Below are positions 29,442-39,278 of a DNA stretch of 64,000 nucleotides, piece by piece. Position 1 is the stretch's first letter. Every line of letters begins with the position of its first letter. This DNA comes from Desulfobacter latus (GTDB taxonomy: Bacteria; Desulfobacterota; Desulfobacteria; Desulfobacterales; Desulfobacteraceae). A program made the translations under genes and the position numbers. The notes beneath the pieces were generated by a model that was not told the origin of the DNA, ran no database searches, and was given only the letters and a program-made list of their open reading frames with translations. The stretch is from the NCBI RefSeq assembly GCF_013389365.1, contig NZ_JACADJ010000013.1:1-64000 (forward strand), written 5' to 3'.

Positions 29442-30806
29442 TTGAAAATAGTGATAATCGGTGCCGGAGGCGTGGGTTACAACATTGCCGGTCGGCTGGC
29501 CCTTGAAAGCAAGAATGTCGTGGTGGTTGATGTGGACGCAAATGCCACCAGAAAAATTGCTGAAGACCTGGATGTCAAGGTCGTAACAGGATCGGGCAGC
29601 AACCCGGATACCCTGCGGGAGGCCGGCGTTGTTGGCGCGGATATTCTCCTGGCCGTCACAGACAGTGATGAAATCAATATTGTATCCTGCCTGATCGCCA
29701 ACCAGATTTCGCCCATGACCAGAAAACTGGTCCGTTTGCGCAATGAAGGATTTATCCCTTTTCATACCAGCCTTAAAAATGAAGCCCCGCACATTGACAA
29801 CATCATCAACCCCGAAGCAGAGGTTGTCAAAACCATCAGAAAACTGATGACCATTCCAGGTGCCGTGGACAAGGGGGAGTTTGTTAACGGTCGAGTCAAA
29901 TATGTGGGTATGCGGCTTTCTGAAACATCGCCCATCGCCGGAATGGAACTGGCGGATTTCCATAACGTCTTTGGCCAGGAACGGCCGTTGATTGCCGCCA
30001 TTATCCGGGACAATAAAGTCATTGTACCCAGGGGTAAACATAAACCCATGGCAGGGGATCTGATCTATTTTGTATGTGACACCAAAAAGCTTAGGGAAAC
30101 CCTGGGTCTTTTAGGAGTAACGGTCAGGCCGGTGAAACGGGTGCTTATCGTGGGCGGCGGCCGCATCGGCTTCAAACTTAGCCAGTCCCTTGAGAAAGAC
30201 AATATTCAGGTCAAAATTATTGAGGCCAGTATGGACCGATGCAACGATCTTTCCATGCAAATGGGAAAAACCGTGGTACTTCACGGTGACGGCGGAGACC
30301 AAAAGCTGTTCATGGAAGAAAATATCAATCAGATGGATGCGGTGGTCTCGGTAACCAATGACGATGAAACCAATATCCTTGTCTCCCTTTTGGCAAAAAA
30401 CATGGGGGTCGACAACACCATTACCCGCATCAGTAAAGCAAGCTATTATCCGCTATTGTCCACCATCGGTATTGAAAAAGTGGTCAGCCCCAGGGTATCG
30501 GCGGTGTCCTCAATTCTGCAGGATATTCGCCAGGGCAATGTGATTTCAGACATTTCCATTTATGGTGAACAGGGAGAATTCATTGAAGCGGTTGCACTCG
30601 CATCCTCGACCATCACCAATGGGCCGATCAAGGATATCTCTTTCCCCAAAGGGACCCTGCTTGTCTGTATCATCCGCCAGGAGGAAATCATTATCCCCAT
30701 GGGTGACAATCGGGTACAGGCAGGAGACCGAATCATTTTATTTGCGATTCAGGCCGCAGTGAAAAACTTAGAAAAGATGCTCGCTGTAAAGCTTGGTTTC
30801 TTCTGA
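29442..30806 (+). CDS. trkA: Trk system potassium uptake protein TrkA
   Basis: Cytoplasmic NAD-binding regulatory subunit of the Trk potassium channel. The 454-residue protein has two tandem RCK units. The first begins KIVIIGAGGVGYNIAG and the second VLIVGGGRIGFKLSQ near residue 230, both Rossmann GxGxxG motifs. Each is followed by an RCK-C domain (for example IPMGDNRVQAGDRIILF near the end). The start is TTG at 29442 with GGGAG 7 nt upstream. It overlaps trkH by one base (TGATG), so the two are coupled. Confidence 0.95.
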   Translation: MKIVIIGAGGVGYNIAGRLALESKNVVVVDVDANATRKIAEDLDVKVVTGSGSNPDTLREAGVVGADILLAVTDSDEINIVSCLIANQISPMTRKLVRLRNEGFIPFHTSLKNEAPHIDNIINPEAEVVKTIRKLMTIPGAVDKGEFVNGRVKYVGMRLSETSPIAGMELADFHNVFGQERPLIAAIIRDNKVIVPRGKHKPMAGDLIYFVCDTKKLRETLGLLGVTVRPVKRVLIVGGGRIGFKLSQSLEKDNIQVKIIEASMDRCNDLSMQMGKTVVLHGDGGDQKLFMEENINQMDAVVSVTNDDETNILVSLLAKNMGVDNTITRISKASYYPLLSTIGIEKVVSPRVSAVSSILQDIRQGNVISDISIYGEQGEFIEAVALASSTITNGPIKDISFPKGTLLVCIIRQEEIIIPMGDNRVQAGDRIILFAIQAAVKNLEKMLAVKLGFF

Positions 30807-32257
30807 TGCGCTGGCCCTTTATTATACGGATCATTGGTGTCCTTCTTTTTGTACTAGGACTTTCCATGGTGCTGCCTTTAGGCTGCAGCCTGTTTTTCAA
30901 GGACGGGGCCTATCAAGGCCACCTTACGGCCATGGCGGTGACCAGTATTATAGGCGCAGTAATGATTTTCATCTCAAAAAAGGCCGGTGACCATGACTAC
31001 ATTAACCAGCGGGAAGGCATCGCCGTTGTGGCATTAGGCTGGCTTGGCGTTGGTCTTTTCGGTGCCCTGCCCTTTTTTCTGGCCCCGGATTTTTCTACGT
31101 ATACGGATGCCTTTTTTGAATCCGTGTCCGGATTTACCACCACGGGCTCATCGGTGATGACCAACATTGAAGGGGCGGCGCCCAGTCTTTTGTTCTGGCG
31201 AAGCCTGATCCAGTGGCTGGGCGGCATGGGCATCATTGTTCTTTCCCTGGCCATTCTGCCGTTTTTAGGGGTGGGCGGCATCCAGTTATATAAAGCCGAA
31301 GTACCAAGTCCGGTACCTGATAAGCTGACCCCCCGGTTATCAGATTCCGCCAAGATTCTTTGGATGGTGTATGCAGGCATGACGTTTTTACTCACCCTTT
31401 TTCTTTATTTCGGGGGAATGAATTTATTTGAATCGATCTGCCACGCCCTGACCACGCTGCCCACCGGAGGCTTCTCACCCAAGAACCTCTCCATCGCCCA
31501 CTATGATTCCGCCTATTTTGATTATACAATTACCATATTTATGTTGCTTGCAGGCATCAACTTTTCTCTGCATTACCAAATATTGCGGGGCAATGGTATT
31601 ACGCTTTGGAAAGACGCGGAATGTCGGTTTTTTCTGTGCGCTGTGCTTATAGGCACCCTGATCATCACATTGAACACCTGGGGACCGTTGTATGACAGCT
31701 TCTCTAAAGCCTTCAGATTCGCCATATTCCAGGTGGTCGCCATTGTCACCACCACAGGCTACGCCACGGCTGATTATGAATTATTCCCGGGTCTGTCCCA
31801 TGTTCTTTTATTTTTTGGTATGTTCATGGGTGCCAGTGCCGGCTCCACGGGCGGCGGTATGAAATGCGCCAGAATTATGGTTTGCATCAAATACTGCTAC
31901 CGGGAACTGTTCAAGCTGATTCATCCCCGCAGCGTCAGCCATATCAAATTGAACAACACCCTGATTTCCGAAGAATTATTGCGCTCCATCCTGGGATTCA
32001 TCGTCTTGTATATCCTGATTTTTATCATAGCCACCGCGCTTTTATCTTCACTGGGTGTGGATTTTTTGACCGCTTTAGGTGCTGTGGCCTCCTGCATCGG
32101 CAACATCGGCCCGGGGTTCGGCACAGTGGGACCAACGGAAAACTTTGCACACCTGCCCCAGGCCGGCAAATGGCTTTTGTGCTGGTGCATGCTGGCAGGA
32201 CGATTGGAAATTTATACCGTAATTATACTTCTGGTCCCCGAATTCTGGAAACGATAG
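30806..32257 (+). CDS. trkH: Trk/Ktr potassium channel subunit TrkH
   Basis: Membrane pore-forming subunit for potassium uptake. The 483-residue protein has repeated helix-P-loop-helix units. Selectivity filter glycines are in SGFTTTGSSV (about residue 110), TTLPTGGFSPKN (about 220), TTTGYATADY (about 315) and GNIGPGFGTVGP (about 430). ASAGSTGGGMKCARI near residue 345 is the conserved region before the gating loop. It is translationally coupled to trkA. The 250 bp after it shows no clear gene or terminator. Confidence 0.95.
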   Translation: MRWPFIIRIIGVLLFVLGLSMVLPLGCSLFFKDGAYQGHLTAMAVTSIIGAVMIFISKKAGDHDYINQREGIAVVALGWLGVGLFGALPFFLAPDFSTYTDAFFESVSGFTTTGSSVMTNIEGAAPSLLFWRSLIQWLGGMGIIVLSLAILPFLGVGGIQLYKAEVPSPVPDKLTPRLSDSAKILWMVYAGMTFLLTLFLYFGGMNLFESICHALTTLPTGGFSPKNLSIAHYDSAYFDYTITIFMLLAGINFSLHYQILRGNGITLWKDAECRFFLCAVLIGTLIITLNTWGPLYDSFSKAFRFAIFQVVAIVTTTGYATADYELFPGLSHVLLFFGMFMGASAGSTGGGMKCARIMVCIKYCYRELFKLIHPRSVSHIKLNNTLISEELLRSILGFIVLYILIFIIATALLSSLGVDFLTALGAVASCIGNIGPGFGTVGPTENFAHLPQAGKWLLCWCMLAGRLEIYTVIILLVPEFWKR

Positions 32258-32507
32258 TTACAAATACGACTTTGCGGGACCCCCTGTTTGGACGAAAAGT
32301 TGCCCAGATGCAAGACAAGTTGTTAATGGCCGTCTAAAATATTGTCACTTGATAATTTCTATGGTATTGTTTTTTTTGTTTTAAACCATTTTAACACCAA
32401 GGATTGTAAATTGAATTACAGACATGCGCCTTAAGGCCACAAACCCTGGATTTTCACTAATGAATAGGGAAATCCGAAAAATGACAACTTAAAATACAGG
32501 ACAAAAT

Positions 32508-33920
32508 ATGAGCCAGCTACAGCAACTCAGCGACCGGATCATCAGCCGCGTTAACGCTAATTTACTGGAATTCGAGTTTGACACGCAGACCTTTGTCAAC
32601 CATGCCCTTGATCATGAAAAAATGCTCGAATTCTACGCTTTTTACGGCATTACCTCCCGCCATCCCCTTTATTTTAACTTTAAAAATTCCAATATCGCAG
32701 GCAGTTATTTTTTAGGAAAATGTTATGTGGGACGCTCCGCTATTTATAAAAGTGATGTCAGGGGAGATGAACTCAAAAGAGAAGGTGACTGCATAAAATC
32801 GGCCAAGGATATCCCCCTGGTTGAGGATGAAATGATTTCCATTCTAGACAGCCTGCTTTATAAAACCCTGGTCCACAGCAATTCCCACAACCCTGAAAGT
32901 CCCGAATTGTTTAGTATCCGCAATACTATTTCCGCCCACTACGCCAATATCCACGGATCCACCCTGGAAGGCTGCTTTATAGGTCCCTTTGCCACCGTGG
33001 ACTTAATGAATTTGCACTCGTGTATCGTGGGAGAATTTTCCTATGTTCAAGTTGGAGAGCTTTTTCATCGGAAAATCGATCCCGGCACCGTCTGGATTAA
33101 GAGCCCCCATTTTGAATTTAAATACAAATTTAAGAAAAGTATCCTTGATAATTTTGTAGGAGTGAATGAGACCTTCCAGCCCCAGGGGGTGATTTACGAC
33201 TTTGTCAGGGCTCGGGATCAGGATTTTGAACGGTTGTTTGAGGTCATGCATTTAGAGCCCTTTGAAGTCCCGAATAGCTCTGCAGTCAACCGGTATGCCA
33301 GAATCAAGGGAAAAACCCGTATTGGAAAAAATGTCCTGGTGGCCCAAAGATCCTTTCTTCAGAATGCAACCATGGGAGACGGATCCAATGCCCAGGAAAA
33401 TTCCTATATTATTGATTCGATCCTGGAAGACAATTGCATTACAGCCCATGGCGGCAAAATTATCCATGCCGATATCGGCCAGGAATGTTTTGTGGGGTTC
33501 AACTCCTTTTTAAACGGTGGACCCGATGCACGGATTCAAATCGGTGAAGGCTGTATTATAATGCCTCACACCATCATCAGCCCAAGTATGCCGATACAGA
33601 TTCCCAACGAACATTTGGTATGGGGATACATTCAATCTCCGGAAGACCTTGCCACCAATACCATTTCGTTGGATGCGTTGGCCGAAGTCAGGGAGAATTT
33701 GACTGTAGGGAAAATGACCTTTTCAGGAAAAGGTTCCGTGTTTATCGGCTCCTTCAAGGATCGCTTAAAGAAGATTCTCAAGGACAACGGGGCGCTATTT
33801 AAAGACGGAGAAAACAGAGGACACGCCCAGGATGACCAGAATATCTCCTATAACATTATTCAGCCTTACCGGACAGGCGAACGAAAAGGATTATACCCGG
33901 CCATAAGAATAAAACCTTAA
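32508..33920 (+). CDS. Left-handed beta-helix (hexapeptide-repeat) protein
   Basis: A 470-residue cytoplasmic protein. The middle and C-terminal parts hold isoleucine/valine-rich hexad repeats (for example IKGKTRIGKNVLVAQRSFLQNATMGDGSNAQENSYI shape, in about residues 265-365), typical of acyl- and nucleotidyl-transferase beta helices. It then has a C-terminal helical tail. The first 130 residues match no motif I recognise. The family's enzymes include GlmU acetyltransferase halves, LpxA and sugar acetyltransferases. It is not next to the short GlmU at 4454, so a complementing role is speculation. It is preceded by a 250-bp gap. Confidence 0.6.
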   Translation: MSQLQQLSDRIISRVNANLLEFEFDTQTFVNHALDHEKMLEFYAFYGITSRHPLYFNFKNSNIAGSYFLGKCYVGRSAIYKSDVRGDELKREGDCIKSAKDIPLVEDEMISILDSLLYKTLVHSNSHNPESPELFSIRNTISAHYANIHGSTLEGCFIGPFATVDLMNLHSCIVGEFSYVQVGELFHRKIDPGTVWIKSPHFEFKYKFKKSILDNFVGVNETFQPQGVIYDFVRARDQDFERLFEVMHLEPFEVPNSSAVNRYARIKGKTRIGKNVLVAQRSFLQNATMGDGSNAQENSYIIDSILEDNCITAHGGKIIHADIGQECFVGFNSFLNGGPDARIQIGEGCIIMPHTIISPSMPIQIPNEHLVWGYIQSPEDLATNTISLDALAEVRENLTVGKMTFSGKGSVFIGSFKDRLKKILKDNGALFKDGENRGHAQDDQNISYNIIQPYRTGERKGLYPAIRIKP

Positions 33921-33940
33921 ATCAAAGAACGAGATATGTT

Positions 33941-33982
33941 CAGGACCGCAAATTTTAAAAAAGGAACGAAATTGCGGTCCTG
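33941..33982. repeat. Perfect 11-bp inverted repeat after the beta-helix gene
   Basis: CAGGACCGCAA (33941-33951) and TTGCGGTCCTG (33972-33982) are perfect inverted copies with a 20-nt AT-rich spacer. There is no T run on either side, so it is a poor intrinsic terminator and may be a protein site or a mobile-element remnant. Confidence 0.6.
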
Positions 33983-34008
33983 AAAAAATATTGCAAACCA
34001 GTCAAATA

Positions 34009-34045
34009 CCCCTCGGCTCAAGACCGAGGGGCTTAAAAAAGCCCC
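34009..34045. repeat. Two overlapping, mutually exclusive hairpins
   Basis: CCCCTCGG (34009-34016) pairs with CCGAGGGG (34024-34031). The last four bases of that arm belong to GGGGCTT (34028-34034), which pairs with AAGCCCC (34039-34045). Only one of the two stems can form. The rest of the 398-bp gap (33921-34318) has no convincing gene. A short open stretch with GFEYYVGNKKILKLSVFVLD ends at 34149 and could be a gene remnant. Confidence 0.6.
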
Positions 34046-34216
34046 AAAGTTGACCAGTCTAAAGGCTTCGAGTACTACGTTGGAAACAAGAAGATTTTAA
34101 AATTAAGCGTCTTTGTTCTGGATATTCCTGAAATTGGACTCTCTGCATGATTCATTTAAAAAATGGGGATAATTACATTTCATGCTGTGAAATTGTTTCA
34201 TTCTATTACAATTTTC

Positions 34217-34246
34217 TTGACAAACCTAAAAAACAACATGTACATA
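34217..34246 (+). promoter_or_regulatory. Candidate promoter of the Hyf-like (Ehr-type) operon
   Basis: TTGACA (34217-34222) is perfect, followed by an 18-nt spacer and TACATA (34241-34246), a poor -10 box. Transcription from here would reach the first gene after about 65 nt. Confidence 0.4.
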
Positions 34247-34318
34247 CCAAGGACTTTTTTAGCTTAGGAAACTTGACGATAGGAATCTACAAATCGAATA
34301 GAATAAATTGGGGAAGGT

Positions 34319-36277
34319 ATGTGTCAATTTTTTAATTCCACATTAATCATTATGCTCGGCGGCTTTCTATCTCTTGTTTTGGCCCGGCAGAAGACATTAT
34401 CAAGAGGTATTGCCGTGTTGCTTCTAAGCGGGGGCTCTCTTTTAGGGCTGATTGATTCCGCAGGCAAGCTTTTAAATCCAGGCGAGGCCTGGACTTCTTT
34501 CAACTATCTGGATCTCTTTTCTCTTTCCTTTCATGTTGACGGTCTTTCCGCCTTTTTTCTGACTGCCATCTTTGCCGTTTCCATGATGGCAGCCATTTAC
34601 AGCTTCCATTACATGGAAAATGAAGAAGGGGGTATTAAAAACGGGGTCAATTACTTTTTTTTCAGTATGCTGATCGCCTCCATGGCTTTGGTGGTGACCG
34701 CCGCCAATATCCTGACGTTCATGCTTTCATGGGAAATCATGTCCCTGTCCTCCTTCTTTCTGGTGATTTACGGCCATGAATCGAGCGAGAATAGAAAGGC
34801 CGGTTATCTTTACTTTGTCTTTACTCACATAGGTGCCATGTTTGTTCTGGGCGCATTTGGGCTGATTTACGGCCATACCGGCAGTTTTGACTTCGCGCCC
34901 ATGGCCGATGTGCCTGAAGCGGTAAAGATATTGATCTTTGTGCTCTCCTTTATCGGGTTCGGCTCCAAGGCTGGCGTGTTTCCCTTTCATGTCTGGCTGC
35001 CCCATGCCCACCCTGCAGCCCCCAGCCATATCTCAGCGGTGATGTCCGGGGTAATGATCAAAACCGGCATCTACGGGATACTGAGAATTTACGCAATTCT
35101 GGATTTTCATACCCCTATTTTTGGATATATCACCCTGATTGCCGGCGTTTTGTCCGGAATTCTGGGGGTGGTTTACGCACTGGGACAGCATGACATCAAG
35201 CGGCTTTTGGCCTATCACAGTGTGGAGAATATCGGGATTATCCTCATCGGTTTGGGCATGGGGATGATCGGTGCGGCAACGGGTAATCCCCTGGTCACTG
35301 TCCTTGGATTTGCCGGCGGCATCCTGCACGTTCTCAACCACTCTATATTCAAATCCCTTTTGTTCATGGGAGCCGGCATGGTGCTGCACCAGACCGGCAC
35401 CCGGTCCATTGACGCATTAGGCGGACTGCTCAAGGGGATGAAAATTACCGGAACTACATTTATCATCGCCTCTCTGGCCATTTGCGGCCTGCCGCCCTTT
35501 AACGGATTTGTCAGTGAATTTTTTATCTATATGGGCAGCTTCAAGTCCATCCCCTTAGGCTCCATGACCTTTGCCATGAGCATATTTGCCATCATCAGCC
35601 TGGCTGTTATCGGCGGGTTGGCCCTGGCCTGTTTCACCAAGGTGGTGGGGGTGGTTTTCCAGGGAGAACCCCGGACCAAAGTGGCGGAAAATGCCAAGGA
35701 ACACGGCGTGGCCATGATGGTTCCTATGGGAATACTTGCCGCAGCTTGCGTGATCATCGGCGTATACCCAAAAGTGTTCATCAACATGGCCTTAAAGGCC
35801 GTGCAGGCATTAGGCCTTGACTACGGCCAGGTTCCTGTTGAGCCCTTTGGGCACATAACCGGCAACATCACCTTTGCCGCTCTGCTGTTCCTTGTCCTTG
35901 TCCTGATTATCTTAGGAACCCGGTCAATTTACTACAGAAAGAAAACCGTGACAAGATCCGGAACATGGGGCTGCGGCTTTACCCAACCAACGGTTAAGAT
36001 GCAATATACCGGCTCTTCTTATGCCGGATCTATTCTAGAATTTTTCAGTGCTGCGGCTCCGCTCACCGAGGATCATCCGCCCATCAAAGGACGGTTCCCT
36101 GTAAAGACCCACTACCACAGCCATGTCAACGACATTGCAGAGCTTCACATGATTAATGCGGTTGTCCGTCCTGTTCTCTACCTGTTTGACAAGCTTCGCT
36201 GGATGCAGCATGGGGATATTCATTTGTATATCGGATATATTTTGCTGACAATTATCTTGCTGTTGTTTTTTATATGA
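34319..36277 (+). CDS. Hydrogenase-4-like membrane subunit, HyfB/NuoL type
   Basis: A 652-residue, very hydrophobic antiporter-like subunit of the complex I / group 4 hydrogenase superfamily. The conserved antiporter core is visible: WEIMSLSSFFLV (with the glutamate of helix 5), the GFGSKAGVFPFHVWLPHAHPAAPSHISAVMSG stretch carrying the key lysine and histidines (about residue 215), and HSVENIGIILIGLG. It is thought to move H+ or Na+. It opens a tightly packed six-gene operon; the next gene overlaps by 4 bp. GGGGAAGG precedes the ATG very closely, so the start is not certain. Confidence 0.88.
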   Translation: MCQFFNSTLIIMLGGFLSLVLARQKTLSRGIAVLLLSGGSLLGLIDSAGKLLNPGEAWTSFNYLDLFSLSFHVDGLSAFFLTAIFAVSMMAAIYSFHYMENEEGGIKNGVNYFFFSMLIASMALVVTAANILTFMLSWEIMSLSSFFLVIYGHESSENRKAGYLYFVFTHIGAMFVLGAFGLIYGHTGSFDFAPMADVPEAVKILIFVLSFIGFGSKAGVFPFHVWLPHAHPAAPSHISAVMSGVMIKTGIYGILRIYAILDFHTPIFGYITLIAGVLSGILGVVYALGQHDIKRLLAYHSVENIGIILIGLGMGMIGAATGNPLVTVLGFAGGILHVLNHSIFKSLLFMGAGMVLHQTGTRSIDALGGLLKGMKITGTTFIIASLAICGLPPFNGFVSEFFIYMGSFKSIPLGSMTFAMSIFAIISLAVIGGLALACFTKVVGVVFQGEPRTKVAENAKEHGVAMMVPMGILAAACVIIGVYPKVFINMALKAVQALGLDYGQVPVEPFGHITGNITFAALLFLVLVLIILGTRSIYYRKKTVTRSGTWGCGFTQPTVKMQYTGSSYAGSILEFFSAAAPLTEDHPPIKGRFPVKTHYHSHVNDIAELHMINAVVRPVLYLFDKLRWMQHGDIHLYIGYILLTIILLLFFI

Positions 36278-37209
36278 AGGAATGTTGTATGATTCAATCC
36301 ATTTTACTCTGGCTTGCAGCCATTCTGGCAGCACCGTTTTTTTCAGGCCTGATCCTGAAAATCAAGGCATTTTTTGGAGGGAAAAAAGGCCCGCCCCTTT
36401 TGATCAATTACTACACCCTGATTAAATTGTTTAAAAAGGGATCAGTTTACAGCAACAGCACCACCTTTGTGTTTAAACTGGGACCTGTCATCTCTCTTGC
36501 CGCGACAATGACCGCGCTGATGTTCCTTCCCATTGCAGGACACAACCCGATATTTTCTTTTAAAGGGGATGTGATTTTTGTCCTGTATATCCTGGGACTT
36601 GGCCGATTCTTTACCATTGCGGCGGCCATGGATACGGCCTCCCCCTTTGAAGGCATGGGCGCAGCCAGGGAAGCGTACTTCCCCATTATCTGCGAGGCGG
36701 CCATGTTCATGATCCTGATCTTTTTTTACCGGATCACAGGGGAACTACAATTATCCGCCTATTTTGCAGGCAACACCACCCAAAGTATGTGGAGTTCGGT
36801 AGGGGCACCATTACTGTTCATCGTACTCTCGTTTTTCATCATCCTTTTGACTGAAAATTCCAGGGTCCCGGTGGATGATCCGGCCACCCACCTTGAACTG
36901 ACCATGATCCATGAAGTCATGGTCCTGGATCACAGCGGCCCGGATTTCGGGCTGATTGAGCTTGGCTCTTTCTGCAAGCTCATATTCTATTCCACTATTA
37001 TTTCAAGAATGATTCTTCCCTTTGAATCCAGCATCTTCGGATTGCCGATAGTGCTGTATATCACAGGTCTTCTGGTCGTCTATGTTGCCGTAGGCCTAAC
37101 AGAGTCGGTGATTGCCAGATACAGAATGGACAAGGTACCCCAGTTTGTACTGACATCCTTTGCCCTGGCCTTTTTTGCAACCATCATCACCTTGGAGTTT
37201 GTGAAATGA
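36274..37209 (+). CDS. Hydrogenase-4-like membrane subunit, HyfC/HycD (NuoH) type
   Basis: A 311-residue membrane protein with about eight helices. The NuoH-family loop regions are visible: DTASPFEGMGAAREAYF (about residue 120) with conserved acidic residues, and ENSRVPVDDPATHLELTMIHEVMVLDHSGPD (about 195-225), the acidic loop near the ferredoxin/quinone-side connection to the peripheral arm. It anchors the large and small subunits to the membrane. It overlaps both neighbours by 4 bp. Confidence 0.88.
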   Translation: MKECCMIQSILLWLAAILAAPFFSGLILKIKAFFGGKKGPPLLINYYTLIKLFKKGSVYSNSTTFVFKLGPVISLAATMTALMFLPIAGHNPIFSFKGDVIFVLYILGLGRFFTIAAAMDTASPFEGMGAAREAYFPIICEAAMFMILIFFYRITGELQLSAYFAGNTTQSMWSSVGAPLLFIVLSFFIILLTENSRVPVDDPATHLELTMIHEVMVLDHSGPDFGLIELGSFCKLIFYSTIISRMILPFESSIFGLPIVLYITGLLVVYVAVGLTESVIARYRMDKVPQFVLTSFALAFFATIITLEFVK

Positions 37210-37850
37210 TATTCAACCCGGTTGATATAATTTTATCCTTTGTACTGCTGTCGGTTCTGTTTTCATTCGGGACCGATCGGGTCCAGGTCTTGATCAAGCT
37301 GGTGGGGTTCCAGGGTATAGTGATTTCCATCATTCCCTTTTTTATCGGGCACGATATGACTACCGGGGGCACGGTGTTCACCTTGGCCACCCTGCTCATC
37401 CGGGGTATCATTATCCCTTTGAGTATTTTTGTGGCCATCAGAAAAGGGGCTATCCGCAGACTGGTTGAACCCATTGTGGGATACCATGCTTCCATTTTGT
37501 GCGGCCTTGCCTTGATTATCGGTGCCACCTATATATCCGCACGCCTGGATATCGTTTCCGTGAGCGGATTTAAACTTTTGGAGCCTACGGCCATTGCCCT
37601 TTTGGTTACAGGTATGTTTCTGCTCATGGCCCGAAGAAACGCCATTGCCATGGTCATCGGTTACATCATGATGGAAAACGGGATTTATCTGGTGGGGTCA
37701 GGCTTGTCTGTGGGCACCCGCCATATTGTTGAATTCGGTATTTTGCTGGATGTTCTGGCCGGAGTCATGATCATGGCCGTGATCCTGCGTAACATTAAAC
37801 AGACCTTTGACGACGTGGATACGGCGTTGCTCAGAACCTTAAAGGACTAG
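37206..37850 (+). CDS. Hydrogenase-4-like membrane subunit HyfE
   Basis: A 214-residue protein with about seven hydrophobic segments. GYIMMENGIYLVG-SGL (about residue 155) and a C-terminal FGILLDVLAGVMIMAVILRNI stretch match HyfE, which resembles NuoK/MrpC subunits with a membrane glutamate. It is specific to hydrogenase-4-type complexes and absent from Hyc and Ech. It starts 4 bp before the end of the NuoH-like gene. Confidence 0.85.
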   Translation: MIFNPVDIILSFVLLSVLFSFGTDRVQVLIKLVGFQGIVISIIPFFIGHDMTTGGTVFTLATLLIRGIIIPLSIFVAIRKGAIRRLVEPIVGYHASILCGLALIIGATYISARLDIVSVSGFKLLEPTAIALLVTGMFLLMARRNAIAMVIGYIMMENGIYLVGSGLSVGTRHIVEFGILLDVLAGVMIMAVILRNIKQTFDDVDTALLRTLKD

Positions 37851-37853
37851 GGT

Positions 37854-39278
37854 ATGGTTGAAATAGTATTTGCGATCCCTTTTATTGCCGGTCTTATAGC
37901 ATTTTTTCTGCCGAAATTTCTTGGTCGATCCCTGCTGGTGGTGATCGGAGCGGTTCACCTGACGCTTTCGTTCAGGCTTTGGAAAAATCACCCCCCGGCG
38001 TATTTTGATCAATATTTTGCAGTGACACCCGAAGGTATGCTGTCGCTGCTGGTGATCTCCCTGCTCTTCTTTTTGATCTCTATTTACACCGTGGGCTACC
38101 TTAGAGAAAGTGAAATCCCTTCCGAAGGCCTTTTCACCGGCTCCATGCTGGTGTTTCTGGCCACTATGACCATGGTCACCCTGTCCGACCATATCATGGT
38201 GATGTGGATTGCCATTGAGGCCACAACACTGGCAAGCGCACCTTTAATTTACACCCATCGCTCTGCGGCCTCCCTTGAGGCGACCTGGAAATATGTGCTC
38301 ATCTGTTCGGTGGGCATTGCCATGGCCCTTTTAGGGTCTGTCCTGGTGGCCTTTTCCATGGGCCAGGCCAATTCCGGCACACCGCTCTCTTTTTCCGCCC
38401 TGGCCGGGGCAGCCAAAACCCTGGATCCCGTGTGGCTCAAAGCCGGATTCGTCTTTGTCCTGGTGGGATACGGCACCAAGATGGGGCTTGCGCCCATGCA
38501 CACCTGGCTGCCCGATGCCCACAGTGAGGCACCAAGTCCTGCATCAGCTCTCTTGTCAGGGGTTTTGCTCAACTGCGCTTATCTGGGCATTTTTAAAACC
38601 AATAAGATTATGGTGGCCGCAGGGCTTCAGGACTTTTCCGGTGGAATTCTCATGGTGTTCGGCCTACTGTCCATTCTGGCCGCAGCAACCTTTATCCTCA
38701 AACAGAATGAGTACAAACGAATGCTGGCCTATTCCAGTATCGAGAATATGGGCATTATTGCATTTGGAACCGGTGTGGGCGGTTTAGGGGTATATGGTGC
38801 GGTGATCTGCATGCTCCACCACAGCCTGATTAAATCTTCTTTGTTTCTCTCTTCCGGCAACATTCTTTTAGGATACGGGGACCGGCTGATTAAAAATACC
38901 GGGAACCTGGTCAAGGGTATGCCCCGAACCTTTGTGGCCTTTTTTGCAGGATTTGCCGGGATTGCAGGATTTCCTCCCTTTGGTATTTTTATCGGGGAAT
39001 TTTGCATTGTCATTGCAGCATTCAAAGCCGGTTTTCATGTGGCCGTCACTGTTTTTATCCTAAGCCTGTGTGTTATTTTTGCAGGCTTTGCCAACCAGGT
39101 CATGAAAATCAGCTTTGATGAAACGGACACCGTCATCAAAATGAAAGAAAGCATCAGCATGGTTTGGCCCCAGTATCTGTTACTTTTGACCTCACTGGTC
39201 TTGTGTTTCTTTATTCCGGATTCATTGAATCAAACCATATCCGATGCAATAACAGCCATTGGCGGAGGACTTAAATGA
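37854..39278 (+). CDS. Hydrogenase-4-like membrane subunit HyfF (NuoN/NuoM type)
   Basis: A second antiporter-like subunit, 474 residues, about 14 helices. IAIEATTLASAPLIYTHRS carries the helix-5 glutamate. YGTKMGLAPMHTWLPDAHSEAPSPASALLSG holds the core lysine and His region (about residue 205). AYSSIENMGIIAFGTGVG follows. With the HyfB-like protein it gives the complex two ion-channel modules. It overlaps the large subunit gene by 4 bp. Confidence 0.88.
   Translation: MVEIVFAIPFIAGLIAFFLPKFLGRSLLVVIGAVHLTLSFRLWKNHPPAYFDQYFAVTPEGMLSLLVISLLFFLISIYTVGYLRESEIPSEGLFTGSMLVFLATMTMVTLSDHIMVMWIAIEATTLASAPLIYTHRSAASLEATWKYVLICSVGIAMALLGSVLVAFSMGQANSGTPLSFSALAGAAKTLDPVWLKAGFVFVLVGYGTKMGLAPMHTWLPDAHSEAPSPASALLSGVLLNCAYLGIFKTNKIMVAAGLQDFSGGILMVFGLLSILAAATFILKQNEYKRMLAYSSIENMGIIAFGTGVGGLGVYGAVICMLHHSLIKSSLFLSSGNILLGYGDRLIKNTGNLVKGMPRTFVAFFAGFAGIAGFPPFGIFIGEFCIVIAAFKAGFHVAVTVFILSLCVIFAGFANQVMKISFDETDTVIKMKESISMVWPQYLLLLTSLVLCFFIPDSLNQTISDAITAIGGGLK

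Noticed and set aside
34147-34335. A 62-codon plus-strand frame before the Ehr-type operon
   Set aside because: It overlaps the start of the HyfB-like gene by 17 bp and has no ribosome site or recognisable family, and the stretch also contains the candidate promoter.
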